Of a stretch of 64,000 bases of DNA, positions 36,401 to 48,467 are shown in pieces. The translations under genes and the position numbers were made by a program. Under the pieces are notes generated by a model, which saw nothing but the letters and a program-made list of their open reading frames with translations, did not search any database and was not told the DNA's origin. The stretch is taken from contig RSEF01000006.1 of assembly GCA_003993805.1 (NCBI GenBank), positions 26,693,402 to 26,757,401 on the forward strand. The letters are read 5' to 3'. Source of the DNA: Himantopus leucocephalus. Taxonomy: Eukaryota; Chordata; Aves; Charadriiformes; Recurvirostridae. The number at the start of each line of letters is the position of its first letter. Position 1 is the stretch's first letter.

Positions 36401-36649
36401 CCTTACTGCTCTGGGAAGCTGTATGTTTTGGTGATTAGACATCAGCCATGTATGATCTTGGGACTTCTGATTTTTAAGATGTATCATTCCAAGATACACA
36501 AAGACCCCTATGGGAAGCTTTATGGTTTGTAGTCCTCCTTACTCTTTGAGGTTATAGATTTTTACTGTTTATGTTGTCCTTCAGTTGAATTTTGAGCCAG
36601 GTAGGGGTGAATTCCTCTGACTACTTTGGTTTTTGTTGTTGTTGGGGTT
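30496..36649. other. Non-coding stretch up to the second gap
   Basis: No exon recognised. The 130-codon open frame at 34735-35127 (+) is hydrophobic but has no family resemblance and no splice context, and is not called. T/A runs occur near 32185, 33870 and 35505. The left edge of the gap is a tttttgttgttgttggggtt tract. Confidence 0.5.
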
Positions 36650-37649
36650 NNNNNNNNNNNNNNNNNNNNNNNNNNNNNNNNNNNNNNNNNNNNNNNNNNN
36701 NNNNNNNNNNNNNNNNNNNNNNNNNNNNNNNNNNNNNNNNNNNNNNNNNNNNNNNNNNNNNNNNNNNNNNNNNNNNNNNNNNNNNNNNNNNNNNNNNNNN
36801 NNNNNNNNNNNNNNNNNNNNNNNNNNNNNNNNNNNNNNNNNNNNNNNNNNNNNNNNNNNNNNNNNNNNNNNNNNNNNNNNNNNNNNNNNNNNNNNNNNNN
36901 NNNNNNNNNNNNNNNNNNNNNNNNNNNNNNNNNNNNNNNNNNNNNNNNNNNNNNNNNNNNNNNNNNNNNNNNNNNNNNNNNNNNNNNNNNNNNNNNNNNN
37001 NNNNNNNNNNNNNNNNNNNNNNNNNNNNNNNNNNNNNNNNNNNNNNNNNNNNNNNNNNNNNNNNNNNNNNNNNNNNNNNNNNNNNNNNNNNNNNNNNNNN
37101 NNNNNNNNNNNNNNNNNNNNNNNNNNNNNNNNNNNNNNNNNNNNNNNNNNNNNNNNNNNNNNNNNNNNNNNNNNNNNNNNNNNNNNNNNNNNNNNNNNNN
37201 NNNNNNNNNNNNNNNNNNNNNNNNNNNNNNNNNNNNNNNNNNNNNNNNNNNNNNNNNNNNNNNNNNNNNNNNNNNNNNNNNNNNNNNNNNNNNNNNNNNN
37301 NNNNNNNNNNNNNNNNNNNNNNNNNNNNNNNNNNNNNNNNNNNNNNNNNNNNNNNNNNNNNNNNNNNNNNNNNNNNNNNNNNNNNNNNNNNNNNNNNNNN
37401 NNNNNNNNNNNNNNNNNNNNNNNNNNNNNNNNNNNNNNNNNNNNNNNNNNNNNNNNNNNNNNNNNNNNNNNNNNNNNNNNNNNNNNNNNNNNNNNNNNNN
37501 NNNNNNNNNNNNNNNNNNNNNNNNNNNNNNNNNNNNNNNNNNNNNNNNNNNNNNNNNNNNNNNNNNNNNNNNNNNNNNNNNNNNNNNNNNNNNNNNNNNN
37601 NNNNNNNNNNNNNNNNNNNNNNNNNNNNNNNNNNNNNNNNNNNNNNNNN
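36650..37649. other. Second assembly gap of exactly 1000 N
   Basis: A placeholder-length gap. Its right edge begins inside the 3' end of a CR1 element, so at least part of the missing sequence is probably that repeat. Confidence 0.99.
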
Positions 37650-37691
37650 GGTCCCTTCCAACCTTAACAATTCTTTGATTCTATGATTCTA
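37650..37691 (+). mobile_element. CR1 LINE 3' terminus at the gap edge
   Basis: The sequence ggtcccttccaaccttaaca followed by attctttgattctatgattct is the final part of a CR1 element, including its terminal octamer-type repeats. The body lies in the gap to the left. Confidence 0.9.
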
Positions 37692-39775
37692 ATGTCCCCA
37701 CAGTACTGCGTACTACTGAATCCCCAAACAAGCAGACAGTGTCAAAAGCAAGTTTCTTGTAAATCTTGGGCACAGCTAGCATCCCGGGGGGCGTAAGTAG
37801 ACCCTGATATTGGTATCCCCAGCTGGGAAACTGAGATTTGAGTCACCTGTCCCCCTCTCTTGGAAGGGTGAGGTGACCTACTGTCAGAATAGTTTGCATT
37901 GCCCAGTGTGTACTTATTCTCTGAGTGGTTGGAAGGACTCTGTATTTCTGTGCTAGATGTGGGTGACAGAGGTTAGTGCTGGGGCAGTTCCATAGTCTTC
38001 CGTCGATGTTTTGTTCAATACACATTTAAGAGGAGTTCCAGTTTAAATGCACCTAGTAGCATGGATGTTAAACTGAACTTCTACAATTCCTTCAGAAAAT
38101 CCTACATTCAAAGTACTTTCCTTTTGCTACAAAATAATGCAAATTAAAATGATTAGCTACTTAAGAGAATTGTTACAGAAGCAATTTTAGCTATAGTAAT
38201 AAAAGTAGAAAAGGGCCTGGGAAGGGCCTTGTTTCTAATTAATAATCTAATTAATATCAGATTAATTAACGAGGCTTTGTCATCAAAGATGACTTTTATC
38301 TTTGAGGCTATTAAAGTGTCCTTTAGACCAAATTTCTTGAATATGTCTTGATAAGGCCATCTTTGCTGAGTCAGTCAAGTGCTTGGAATCAAATCAGTAT
38401 GCTGCCTTATCAAGGATGCATAAAACACCTCTTTGGAAAATTAGAATACATCAGAATCAAGAACACGATAAATATGTCAGATCTTTTAGACAGTACAAAT
38501 GGGAAGTGAGTAATGATGAGATATAGTTCTTCAGAGCTTTACAAAGGTAATGCTTTTACATAGTGAATGCTTTTGTATTTTCACTGTAGTGAAATGACCA
38601 GAGCAGAAAAAGGAGAGACCTTTGTGAAGCCAGACTTAGCTCGGGATTGCCCCTGTTTCATGGCAACTGAACTGTGTCTTGGGTGGTGTCTGCAGGGATG
38701 TAATGTCCTAGTCTCAGGTCAGAAGCAGTAAGATAATGATTCAGATGCTGATGTCCTTGCTGAAGCTGCTGGTGTGGATATTACATGCTGCCTGTATAGC
38801 TTTCATGTTTGTGCTTCTGTGAGGTACGGTTTCTGCCACTGGGCATCAGCTTTGACTGGCCATGATAAGGATTGCCAGCAGGTCATCAATGGTGTGATGG
38901 GGCAAGCATGCAATGAAGGGAAGTGCTAATCCCAGCTTTTGAAGAGGAGCCATTTCACATTTCCTCAGTTCTTTGTTTATATTCTTGATTCTGCCAGCAA
39001 CCATTGGGAAATCCATATCACATTTCTCTGTTTATCTCTGCTGTCTTCACTTTGTAATGCTATAGAGTGGGTAAGGCACAGCGGAGTCCTGGTACTGTTT
39101 GGCACCTACTTCTATTAGTAATTCTCATACACATCCCTAAAGAATAATAACATTTTAAACAAAGAGCACTGGTACATTACAACAAATGATGAACTTTTGA
39201 TCCCGACCAGGATGAATGACGTCCTTCTCTTCATTTGTACTGCCAGGCTCGTGCGTGAACTTATCTAATCCATTTAGTGCAAGATACACCTTGCCTTGTG
39301 CTAGCCATCGAAGAGTTGAGTGTGTGTATTGGTTGCTCTGGTCTCCCTTTAAATTGAATAGAGTAAGACACCTGAAGAGAGCAATACTTCCTGACCTATT
39401 TTAGGATGAGTAAGTCATCCTCTGAACTTAACAATCTCTGTGTACAGTTAGAAAATGTGGACAGGCTTGGGAGCTAGAGCTAAACACCTCATTTGTAGGT
39501 AGTTAAATTTAAGATGAGATGAACGGCCATGGTATAAAGAAGTGAGTCTTGCAGCTGGGGAAGTAGAGTTATTTTAGTATCACAGTAGGAGGCACCAATC
39601 TTTCTTGCTTTAGTGCCTCCTTATTGTGGGCTATTCTGCAGCAGAATATAAAATGACGCTTAGTACCCACCACACCTGCAGCCTGCTTGCTTTGATCACG
39701 ATCCCAGGTTCTCGAAAAGCAGAGCATACTTTGCCATAGGCTTTTATAGTTCAGGCTCTTGCCTGCCATGAGGAG
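37692..39775. other. Non-coding stretch containing a regulatory-type cluster
   Basis: No exon recognised. 38040-38560 is AT-rich and carries the motif cluster described separately. The remainder shows nothing I can name. Confidence 0.45.
38236..38414. promoter_or_regulatory. Candidate enhancer: nested inverted repeats with TAATTA, TCF-like, GATA and MARE-like motifs
   Basis: Directly visible: three TAATTA cores (38236-38241, 38248-38253, 38263-38268) inside an imperfect hairpin; the palindrome gtcatc-aaa-gatgac (38279-38293); an overlapping hairpin tcaaagat/atctttga (38283-38290 and 38298-38305) presenting CAAAG cores in both directions; and an 11-base perfect inverted repeat cttgataaggc (38347-38357) / gccttatcaag (38404-38414), each arm a TGATAAG GATA site, flanking TGCTGAGTCA (38364-38373), which fits an NF-E2/MARE half. 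Known factor families for these cores are homeodomain, TCF/LEF, GATA and bZIP-Maf. Enhancer function, target gene and conservation are inferred, not shown. Confidence 0.4.
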
Positions 39776-40103
39776 TGTCCTGGTTCTGGTGGGGATAGGG
39801 TTAATTTCCCCAAGGATCTGGCACGGGACACAAGTATTCCATGCCCAGGCTATAGGGGGCAGCTGGCCAGGGAGGGGGCAGGAAGTCCCCGCTCCAGTTG
39901 GGAGCGGTGGTACCGTAATCGCGTTTCTACATTCTTCTATCAGTGTTATTGTTGTTGTATTTTCTCTTCCCTTTGCTGTTCTGTTAAACTGCCTTTATCT
40001 CAACCCACAAGTTTTGCCTTTTTCTTCCGATTTTTCCCACTTCTATGGGGGGGTTGAGCAAGCAGCCGTGTGGTTCTTTGCTGGCTGAGGCCAAACCACT
40101 ACA
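39776..40103 (+). mobile_element. Solo LTR of an avian endogenous retrovirus (second subtype)
   Basis: Starts tgtcctggttctggtgggga and ends gaggccaaaccactaca, with ctgttaaactgcctttatct and caacccacaagttttgcc near the 3' end, all hallmarks of a common avian LTR group. At 328 bases it is shorter than the LTR at 18.2 kb and shares only the 3' part with it, so it is a different subfamily or an internally deleted copy. It retains several CpGs and TG...CA ends. No matching target-site duplication is visible and no internal region is present. Confidence 0.85.
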
Positions 40104-42596
40104 GGCGTTAGGATCTGTCAGTTTGGTTTGTGTTTATCTCTACTTCAGAGGAAAGATTTTGCCATCCTTTGGCAGAAGCAAAATGGCGAGAGAGCTTCAG
40201 AGCTGCCTTTTGCCAAATCTGTGTCCCGCAGTAGTTGAAGTATACTGCCTCTAAAAGTCCTAGAGCAGGGAATGTCAGAGTCTGGTGCTCAAAGTGGCCC
40301 TTTGGTTTGACCTGGCGTCTCCTACTGCTTTGCCAAGCATTCCTCACTTTCTCTGCCATTCTTTTTTTCCTGCCAGAAAACCCATTTCCTGCACCACCAC
40401 CCCACCCCACCCCCCCGTGTCTCTAAAGAGGCCCTTGCTAGTTGGGGGGGTTCTATGGTTTATTTTAGATCTGAAACTGCTTCTGCCTTTCCACAGAAAT
40501 GGTGTATCTGGAGGTAAGGTAAGGTCCGGGTGCAGAAGAGAGAGGAGGTTGGGAAAAGACAGACTGTTCGCTGCTGGTGAATGCTATTTACCCGCCCAAT
40601 GGCACATTGTTCTGGATAGTCAGTGATTGCTGGTGATACCCAAAGCACCACTGTGTTCCTACAGGACACGTATAACAAGAATCATGCAAACATATGGCTT
40701 TCAAATTAGTCCTCACCATCCTTGTAGGCTAAATATACAAAAACTATGTCTCCAGAGACTGTTTGTGCCCATCTGAGTAGTCATCTCTACCAAGGAATGA
40801 CTGGTGTGAACAGTCCCCCTGCCTTATGGGATGGTGATCAAATGAAATGCTGATGAGCAATCAGCCACTAGAAATGGGACTGATATTCACATCTCCTGGG
40901 CTTTATTGCCTGGAAATCCAGAGGTGGAATATTCTGTATCCTTTTGTCCAACCTCTGAGACATCCAGGGTCTTCCCAAAGGCTTGTATTGAATAAACAAG
41001 AGAGAATACCTTTCCTCTCAAAAATAAAAAAGAAGAATCTGCAAGAAAAAAAAAAGAGGAAGCCAGTCTTCCTAGTTAGCTCCTCTCTCCTTCATTTTGA
41101 ACTGCGAATCACAATGACTAATGCGTCATGGCAGCTCATTTTGCCTTGCCAGTCTCCACTGTATATTATAAATGGAAATTTATCAACAAAGGTCATCTTC
41201 AAGTCTTTCGGATATTTGGTGATGGGAATTGTCATTAATCAAAAAAGAAAGGGGGTTGAGGAAGGGTGCTGGTATCATAATAGAAATTGGGGTGGGTGTT
41301 CTGCTGTTTAGATGACCTGCAAGCTAACAGGAAAAAAATTAATTTTTCAAGAGAAATTACCAAAACTATGATCTGCTTGAACTTCGTTTTCCCCAGTGGG
41401 ATCTATAGTTTTAGGTACTTCTGAAACTTTGTGGAACTGAAAGTCCCCTAGAACTGATGGGTTATGGTTCCAGAAGTATTGAGAATGTAGAACCTTGTGT
41501 ATGATGACAGAAAGTGGTTTTATTTAGGTCTTTTTAAATACTCTGGGGTTTTGCTGTTATACTTGGATAGTTGTTTTTTTTCAAGAAAGATCTTCTGTTA
41601 AAGATTGGTCTCTGAGGCATCCATGACAAAAGATGCAATTGGACTAGAAAGAGTAGTCATAGAATGATCAGAGATATGAATAGGTTGTACAAGGAGTGGC
41701 TAAATAAATGGGGAGTTGTCAGGCTGGGAAAGAATATCTGTAGGGAATATAACAACAATCAGTGAAATCACATATTTTATCAAGTTAAAATGAAAGGGAG
41801 CGTCTCTTCATATAGCTCACAGTTGTGGTGTTTTCTTAACATGTGGTAATGAAGTTGCCAAGTTTCCCTGTGGGATTAGACAGATTTATGGAACTAAAAG
41901 CCCACTGATGGCTCCTGCACACAAAACCATCACCTTCAATTTAGGAAGTCCATGATATTGCTGTAGGCTGAGAAACTACCAGGAAGCAGTACCATATACT
42001 TTCTCAGTTTCTGTTCACTTCCCCAGACTTTCTTTGTTGTCCTTAGTTTTCTTTAGTGGGATGGGGACAAAGGGAGGCAGTTGTTTCTGTTTGTAGTTGT
42101 AAAATATTTTGACTCTATATTTATTACGCTTTCTCTAAAATCACGGTTGGATAAAAGCAAGTTCTCAGCACAGAAACTGCTGTGCTCTGCTCAGTGAAAG
42201 ATTCACAGAGTACAGATACTTGGATTTCCCTGGTTAGTAGGTAGGCAGAGCTCAACACGGCTGTCGATTTTTCTTTGTTTAGGCTTTTTGTTTGTGTTTG
42301 GTTTTTGGTGGGTTTTTTTTGTTTGTTTTTGTTTGGGGTTTTTTGGTCAGAAAAAAGTGTCCTTGTGCGTAAGCAGGTCAGCCAGAGAGGCTTGCACTGA
42401 TAAGCAAGGATCTTTCTGGGAACTGCCTCATTGTAAGTGAAATTAGGCTCCCCTGTTGCAGGCTGGGAGCTGGACCTGGGGTCTCCTGGTTGCCTTGAGG
42501 TTGGGAATGAAATAGTCCTGGAGAGGGTGAGAAGGAGAACCCAGGGAGCTGAGCTAGCAGTGACAGGTGGCACCATTTCCATTGCTTCTGGGGAAG
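40104..42596. other. Non-coding stretch
   Basis: No exon recognised. Low-complexity sequence includes a C/A tract at 40395-40425, an A-run at 41046-41057 and a T/G-rich tract at 42270-42350. 41630-41780 may be a decayed LINE piece, but the match is too weak to call. Confidence 0.45.
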
Positions 42597-42905
42597 CATA
42601 GAATTGTCTAGGTTAGAAAGGACCTTGAAGATCGAGTCCAACCATCAACCTAACACTGCCAATACCATCACTAAACCATGTCCCTAAACACCACATCTAC
42701 CCATCTTTTAAATACCTTCAGGGATGGTGATTCCACCGCTTCCCTGGGCAGGCAGTTCCAATGTTTGATAACCCTTTCGGTGAAGAAATTTTTCCTAATA
42801 TCCATCCTAAACGTCCCCTGGTGTAACTTGAGGCCATTTCCTCTTGTCCTATTGCTTGTTACTTGGGAGAAGAGACTGAGCATTGCTAGACTTGCACCCA
42901 TTCCC
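42597..42905 (-). mobile_element. CR1 LINE fragment including the C-terminal end of its ORF2
   Basis: On the minus strand an open segment (42901-42671) encodes the recognisable C-terminal tail of the CR1 reverse-transcriptase polyprotein (motifs [36 protein letters not shown]). This is followed by the standard 3' end, seen on the plus strand as aggaccttgaagatcgagtc and agaattgtctaggttag. The copy is 5'-truncated and lacks the endonuclease and catalytic reverse-transcriptase parts, so it is inactive. Confidence 0.95.
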
Positions 42906-45900
42906 TGCTTTGGCAGTGATCGCCTTGCCTTTCCAGAGCTCCAGCTGGGGCTGGATTAGCTGCAGGGCCAAGTCCGTGTTTCTGTCCCAAGTCAGACTTT
43001 GTCTGGGCTCTGGGCTCATGAGCAGCCCTAAGAGGGGAAAGGTTGCTGCTTCTCTCTTTTGCATCTAAACATGAAAAATGGTTTGGGAGAGGGGGATGTT
43101 CAGCCACCACCAGCCATACTCACCAAAAGCCAGGAACTAGTCTAAAATGTTCAACGAGGAAAAAAAGGAATAATCTCAGAGAGGCCGGGCCAGAGCGTGC
43201 TAAATGACTGATATCCTTTTGAAAAGGAGCAGCCCTCTGCCCTGCCTCTGAGTTAGTGGGACCAGCTTCCCACGTGGTGCCTGTGGGGTTGGCCTGGTTC
43301 CTGATTTAGGACTCTGTTGGTGCAAAGCAGCGTGGTGGGGTTAGTGCTGAGCTGGCTTTTGCCCGAGTCCTGAACCCCCTTGCTGGGGCTACCGCAGGGG
43401 GTGGTCAAGCTGGACTCTGACTCAGTAGGAGTCTCTCCTCAGTGTGTCACAGCTTCAGAAAGGCCTTTATCTCAGGGAGGGTAATTTGAGGGGGAGGAAG
43501 GGGAAGGGGAGAGACAGAAACGAATTGTTTCACAAGCAATGGAAGTTTGGCAGCCTGACTTCTTGTGTTGTGCAGTGGGGTTCTTTGTAGTGTATTAATA
43601 TGTGAGCTGTGTTTGGATGTTTTCCCGCAGCTGGATGTTCAGAGAGATGTGCCTGCTCTCATGTCTCATGGGATTTGGTTTCATGCTGCCACTTTTCTCT
43701 GAGCGCTAATAAGTTAGCTCTCCTTTTGCTTGGATGCTGGTTTTCATGAAACTTGTAGAAACTTTGTTCCTCTCGGGTTTTTGTTTCTCTGTCAAACTGG
43801 GAGAAAATTGGCCAATGGGTAAAAACAAGAAGTTGTTTGGGGGGTATGGAGAGACAGGCACACTGCAGGCAGACGGTTTGCAGGCATGTGAGAAGAGAAG
43901 CAAATGTTAATCTGGGCTCTATGTGTTCCTGTTGCTCTCTGAAGTGCACAGAGAATTGGGATATTCTGCTCATTTAAGCAGAGCTGTGCCCCACGCAGTT
44001 CTCAACGTGGGGCTGCAGGTGTGTGTGTAGTGGGACTCTGATCTGGAGATGAATGCATAAGCTGTAGTATTTTAGGAAAAAGGCTGAGAATCTAAAATTG
44101 AAACCATACCCGCTCCTTCGCCACACACAGTTGGGGAGAGTCACAGGCGCAGAGGGGAAACCACCTGACAGGAGAGTCAGTGGCACACGTACGCTCCAGG
44201 AGGTTGACTTGTCCCTCCCAGCCATCCAGTGCCAGCATGTGCAGCTCTTTTTCTCCTGAGAGACTGATACATATTTTATACCCTATCTCCATAGCTGAGT
44301 AGCTGAGACTGCGAACAAACAAAACCTCCTTCCTCTGCCTGACAGAGCTCTGAGATGGAAACCATCTGAGGGGAGGACTCCTCTAAAATCTATTCAGATG
44401 GCATTCTCTCTGCCTCTCCACACCTCAACTTTGTATCCCCAGGATGAGGAAGTCTTATCACAATATTAAACATGGATTTTCTTAGCTCTCAGTGCGCTTG
44501 AGTTATGACCAGGCTTGGCAGAGAGAAGCTTCTCTGCTTGGGTGTGCCCCTTGAGCCCTGCTCTGCCAGGCTGTGGGACAGCACTTGCAGCAATGGTTAA
44601 AACACATCATGGCCCGTCAGGGAAGGGCAGTGGAATCAAGCAGGTGATTTTCTTTCCCAACTGTTTATAAAGAGTACGATTATGGGAGAATTTGCAGTCT
44701 CCCAATAAATTAATTACATTATAAACCTTGCTTTTCCAAAGGGAATATGTAGAATTTGGTGCCACAGCCTGTTTAAGGGAAGCCCACGTTTATTTGGTTA
44801 TACGAACATGACACTTGCATTGGACTGGATCAAGTCTTTCTACATGTTAACCAAGACTAGCAAAGAGATTCTTCCTCATGGCTGGTAGGAACTGATACTT
44901 ATAAAACCCAAAAAGCTGAATTGGAGTAGACAAAGGTCCATTCAAGACCCCTTGAGTTTTATTGCTTTTTTACTGTGCAGCCTTTCTTGGGGTATTTCCA
45001 GCAGCTTGGTTTGCAGGATGTAAAGAAGGATAGAGAGGACAATGAAATGTTGTAAGATCAATGTATAAGGACATGTGGGACAAAATGCATGGACTGAGCT
45101 TTTACAGGCTTTGTATATATAGCCAGAGTCCATTCCGCATTGTGACAGTTTCTGTGCTGCCAGCAGTGTAACCAAGTGTAACAATTTGTTTTATGAAAGC
45201 ATTGTTAATAACACTTTTATGTATACGTGTGTGTGTGTGGTCAGAAGCAATCTGCAAATATCAACTTGAGGCTGAAGGTAACAAGAGCCTTTCAAGATGA
45301 TGACACTTCAGTGATGGCTTCAGTGGAGCAACCCAGTGGAGAACCAGCCTGGCAGGATCAGTTGGCCATAAAAGGCCCAACCAAAGTTAAAGCAGGCATT
45401 TGGGGTGTGACTCATGGACAGGGTCTTTTGTATCACTGAATTTTTTGTCATTTTGCTATAGCTACAACCTTTCTTCCACTCCACTCCTTTAATAATGTGC
45501 TTTGAAGTGGATCCTATTCTGACCAGAGGAATGGGAGAAAACATGCTATCCAGTCTGCTTGTCATGTCAAGCAACTGTAAGGACACGTGGGCTAGTTAAT
45601 TTGCAGTTAGAAGTCTTTGACTGCAAAGATAAGTAATTAGTAAAGGAGAAAGGTTCAAGATGATATTAAAAGCTGAGCCAGAACTGTTCTGTTCCACCTG
45701 TGGGTCACATCTCTTCAGATGTTCAAGCTTGGATTGCTAAAATTAGGCCGCCAGCATTTTTGTTGTTGTTGTTATAAATACTTGTTTTCAAGTTACGCAG
45801 TTTGGTGGTAAGGGTTTGAGTATCGAGCCATACACTAGATGATTACAGAAGCTGAAATGGCTAATTGTAGATGCCTGCTTTTGAAAAAATGAGCGATTAC

Positions 45901-45991
45901 CTATGCAAGCTTTCAGTTTCTTCATCTCTAGAGTAGAGATAATATTTCCCAGTATGGCCCTTGGGACTTTGTTAGTTTGAATGGATTAACA
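42906..45991. other. Non-coding stretch
   Basis: No exon recognised. Somewhat GC-richer at 43170-43460 without coding signs. A (TG)n stretch is at about 45227-45239 (cgtgtgtgtgtgtgg). An AT-rich, regulatory-looking patch is near 44640-44740. About 45912-45990 (tttcagtttcttcatctcta ...) resembles the start of a MIR-type SINE that may run into the next feature. Confidence 0.45.
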
Positions 45992-46091
45992 CGAGACAAA
46001 AGCTTCAGGTTCTTTCGATGGGAAAGAGCTATGGAAATACAGTATATTATTGTGATATCCTTTGAGACTTTTCTGTGAAGCCAGTGGTGAC
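45992..46091 (+). repeat. Direct repeat copy 1, MIR-like
   Basis: Contains cgagacaaaagcttcagg, gatgggaaagagctatgga, aatacagtatattattgtg, atatcctttgagac and ctgtgaagccagtg. A homologous copy lies about 665 bases downstream on the same strand. The aaagagctatggaaatacag core resembles the 3' end of MIR-type SINEs. Confidence 0.65.
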
Positions 46092-46656
46092 TGTCATGAT
46101 AATAAAGAAAGCCTTAGAGAAGCTAACGAAATAATGATCCTACTTCCTTTCTAGCTATTCTTTGAAAGGGCAAATGCAATGAGTGATAATGGTTTAATGA
46201 GAAAGAGTCATTAGGGCATCCAGCCTGCATCTTTAGAAGTGCAAAGCATTTTGGGAGATCTGAAAATGACTCGGAGAACAAAACCAAAGTAGCTCTGTCA
46301 GAATATTAAACTGTTATTTGTATTCTCTTTGAATGCTGATTGAAACCAATGATCTCTTTCCCTGGCTGGTGGCTGGTACGTGTGTAGTCACGAATGTGGC
46401 TTGTTCGGAGCTTCAGTACTATTGGAAGGGTGAGATCAAGGCAGTAGCTCAGTGCTTGCCCTCTCTGTGTTACCTTCTGCTTGGAGCTTAGTGTTACTTG
46501 AGGATTCCTGACCTGTTGAATTTGCATGTATAGGAGGCCTCATGTAGTGGAATTAATTGGCCTGGATTATTCAGTTTTATTAGTCGAGCTGCTTCAGTTT
46601 CAAGCTTGGCTGGAGGGGGAAAGCTGCTAGGTTTCTTGTGTGGTATTGATACCTAG

Positions 46657-46763
46657 CGAGACAAGAGCTTCAGATTTAGGATCCAAGGATGGGAAAGTGC
46701 TACAGAAATACAGCACATCATTGTAATATCCTTTGGGATGCCTCTGTGAAGCCCAGTGAGTAC
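46657..46763 (+). repeat. Direct repeat copy 2, MIR-like
   Basis: Contains cgagacaagagcttcag, gatgggaaagtgctacaga, aatacagcacatcattgta, atatcctttgggat and ctgtgaagcccagtg, in the same order as copy 1 with a small insertion (tttaggatcc region). It is either an old local duplication or two insertions of one repeat family. Confidence 0.65.
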
Positions 46764-48467
46764 CAATACTATGCAGTAGTACAAAAGAATATTATGTGTA
46801 AATAGAGCTAGTATTAGCTCTGTTTTAGTATTAACGAGCTAAACCAGAACGCAAGGAAGTTAAGACGTGAAGCACCTCTGACTGATGAGTGTTCAGAGGA
46901 GGAAGCTTGGTTCAACCCATTTAAGGAAAGAACCAGTTTGCAAAACATTTAGGAATTGTGCTTAAAAGATGCACAGAAGCAAATGCGTTGGAGGCACATC
47001 AGTGATAAAACAAGCTTTTGGCTTCATGGGTTCTACTACTTGGAAGCCTGAAACCAGCCATCTGGTTTTGTGCCATGGCCCTTTTGGTGTCATTCTGGAC
47101 TCCACTAAGCAGCAAGGAAGCCGCTGGAGCTCGGTGCAGATCCTGGCACTGCTTAGTTTCTGCAGCCACTTGACTGGGCACAGTGGCACTGTTCACTGAT
47201 GCCAGAAGGGTGACTTGGGCCATTTCTCTGCCAGACAGACAAGGAGCAGAGGATTGGTCTCAGGCAGAACCACAAAGCTGCAGATGCTGGAGGCTTGCTG
47301 AACTTAAAAAATCAGAAAATTACTGGAGCTAATTACTGGGAAAGGTGTTGAATTGCTACACGTTCTCTACTCATCTGTTTACTAAAACCCATTATTAGAG
47401 AGGAGGGCAGGGGCCATGAATTCTCATCTTAACGAAATCATAGGTATGTCCAGGTAGGCTTTTTGTGAGGGTCTTTCCTTGTCCACCTGATAAGGATTGT
47501 GTTTGCTCTGTCTATATGATAGAAGCTGTGTAGGGTCAGGAGCCAGGCTCTCCCCACTGGTTGGATGGGGTGGGTGGGCTTTTCATGCAGGCTGTGACAC
47601 CCCTCCTAAAGCAAGCTGGTGCTGACCACGCTTCAGGCATGGGATCCTGTACTAGGTAGCTGTTGATTTGTTCTGGTAGGAAAAATCTTGTTTGTTAGGA
47701 AAAATCAGAGTACGAAAACCGCACAGAAACAAGCGGGGCAAAGTGAGGTTTCAAACATGCCCACAAATGAGGAGGAGGAAGCTACAGAAAACCCTCTGTG
47801 ACGAAGCAGCCCTTTTCCCCAGTCACGAATGGGTAATGCCACCCCCAGATCATCTGCTCCTCCGGGTGGGATTTGCTAGTGTAGGGGCCTGAATCTGTCT
47901 CTGTAACTCAGAAAAATTAAATGCCTGGCACAAAGTAGGATGGGGGTGACTGTGAGGACTCAAGATGCCAGTTTAGGTACATTTTTATCTAGACATGAGT
48001 TCAGCTGTTACAATTCTGAGCCACATTTAAATCTCCATCTCCGAGTCAAAAATCAGCCTACTTAAATAAAACTGTTGTTGATGGGTTTAATTTGGATTCT
48101 TCTGTTGGATTTCTCTGAAAAGAGAATATGTGCTAAGTATGCTGCTGAGATCAGAGTCCTCTCAGGTGGATATCATTTGCAGTCCCACACTGGCACATGA
48201 GAGCAGAGCCTGCCCCCAAAGTCCATCTTCAGGGGTGCACCACAGCTACCCAGGTGCATAGGATCAATTGATGCAGAGACAGACCCTGCCTCAAAGGACT
48301 CAAGTTTTCTTCTCTTTTCTGCTGGCTGCCCTGAATGAAATACAAAAGCTTGAGTTTAAGGGTAATAATGCTCAAGCTGTAACTCTGAGCACCTGTTCAC
48401 ACAGTCATTTCCTTCCCAGAGCTCTAATAACCACATAAACTCTTTTTGTGTCTCCTCTTTTCTCCAG
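46764..48467. other. Intron 5' of the SORCS exon
   Basis: No further exon recognised. The stretch ends in a pyrimidine-rich tract (tctttttgtgtctcctcttt at 48441-48460) and the AG acceptor at 48466-48467. The preceding VPS10 exon, expected to end in a sequence like TESSLWR, was looked for upstream and not found. Confidence 0.55.

Noticed and set aside
36592..37686. Very long open frames across 36650-37649
   Set aside because: As above, artefacts of the N gap.
41630..41780. Possible decayed LINE coding segment
   Set aside because: Only a vague resemblance to LINE 3' coding sequence, too weak to support.
42671..42901. Minus-strand open frame as a host gene
   Set aside because: It is the C-terminal tail of the CR1 LINE polyprotein, annotated as a mobile element.
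11345..48467. Search for the preceding SORCS exon (ending like TESSLWR)
   Set aside because: Scanning for tatgactac/tatgattat-type codons of that exon found nothing. It may lie in a gap or outside the window.
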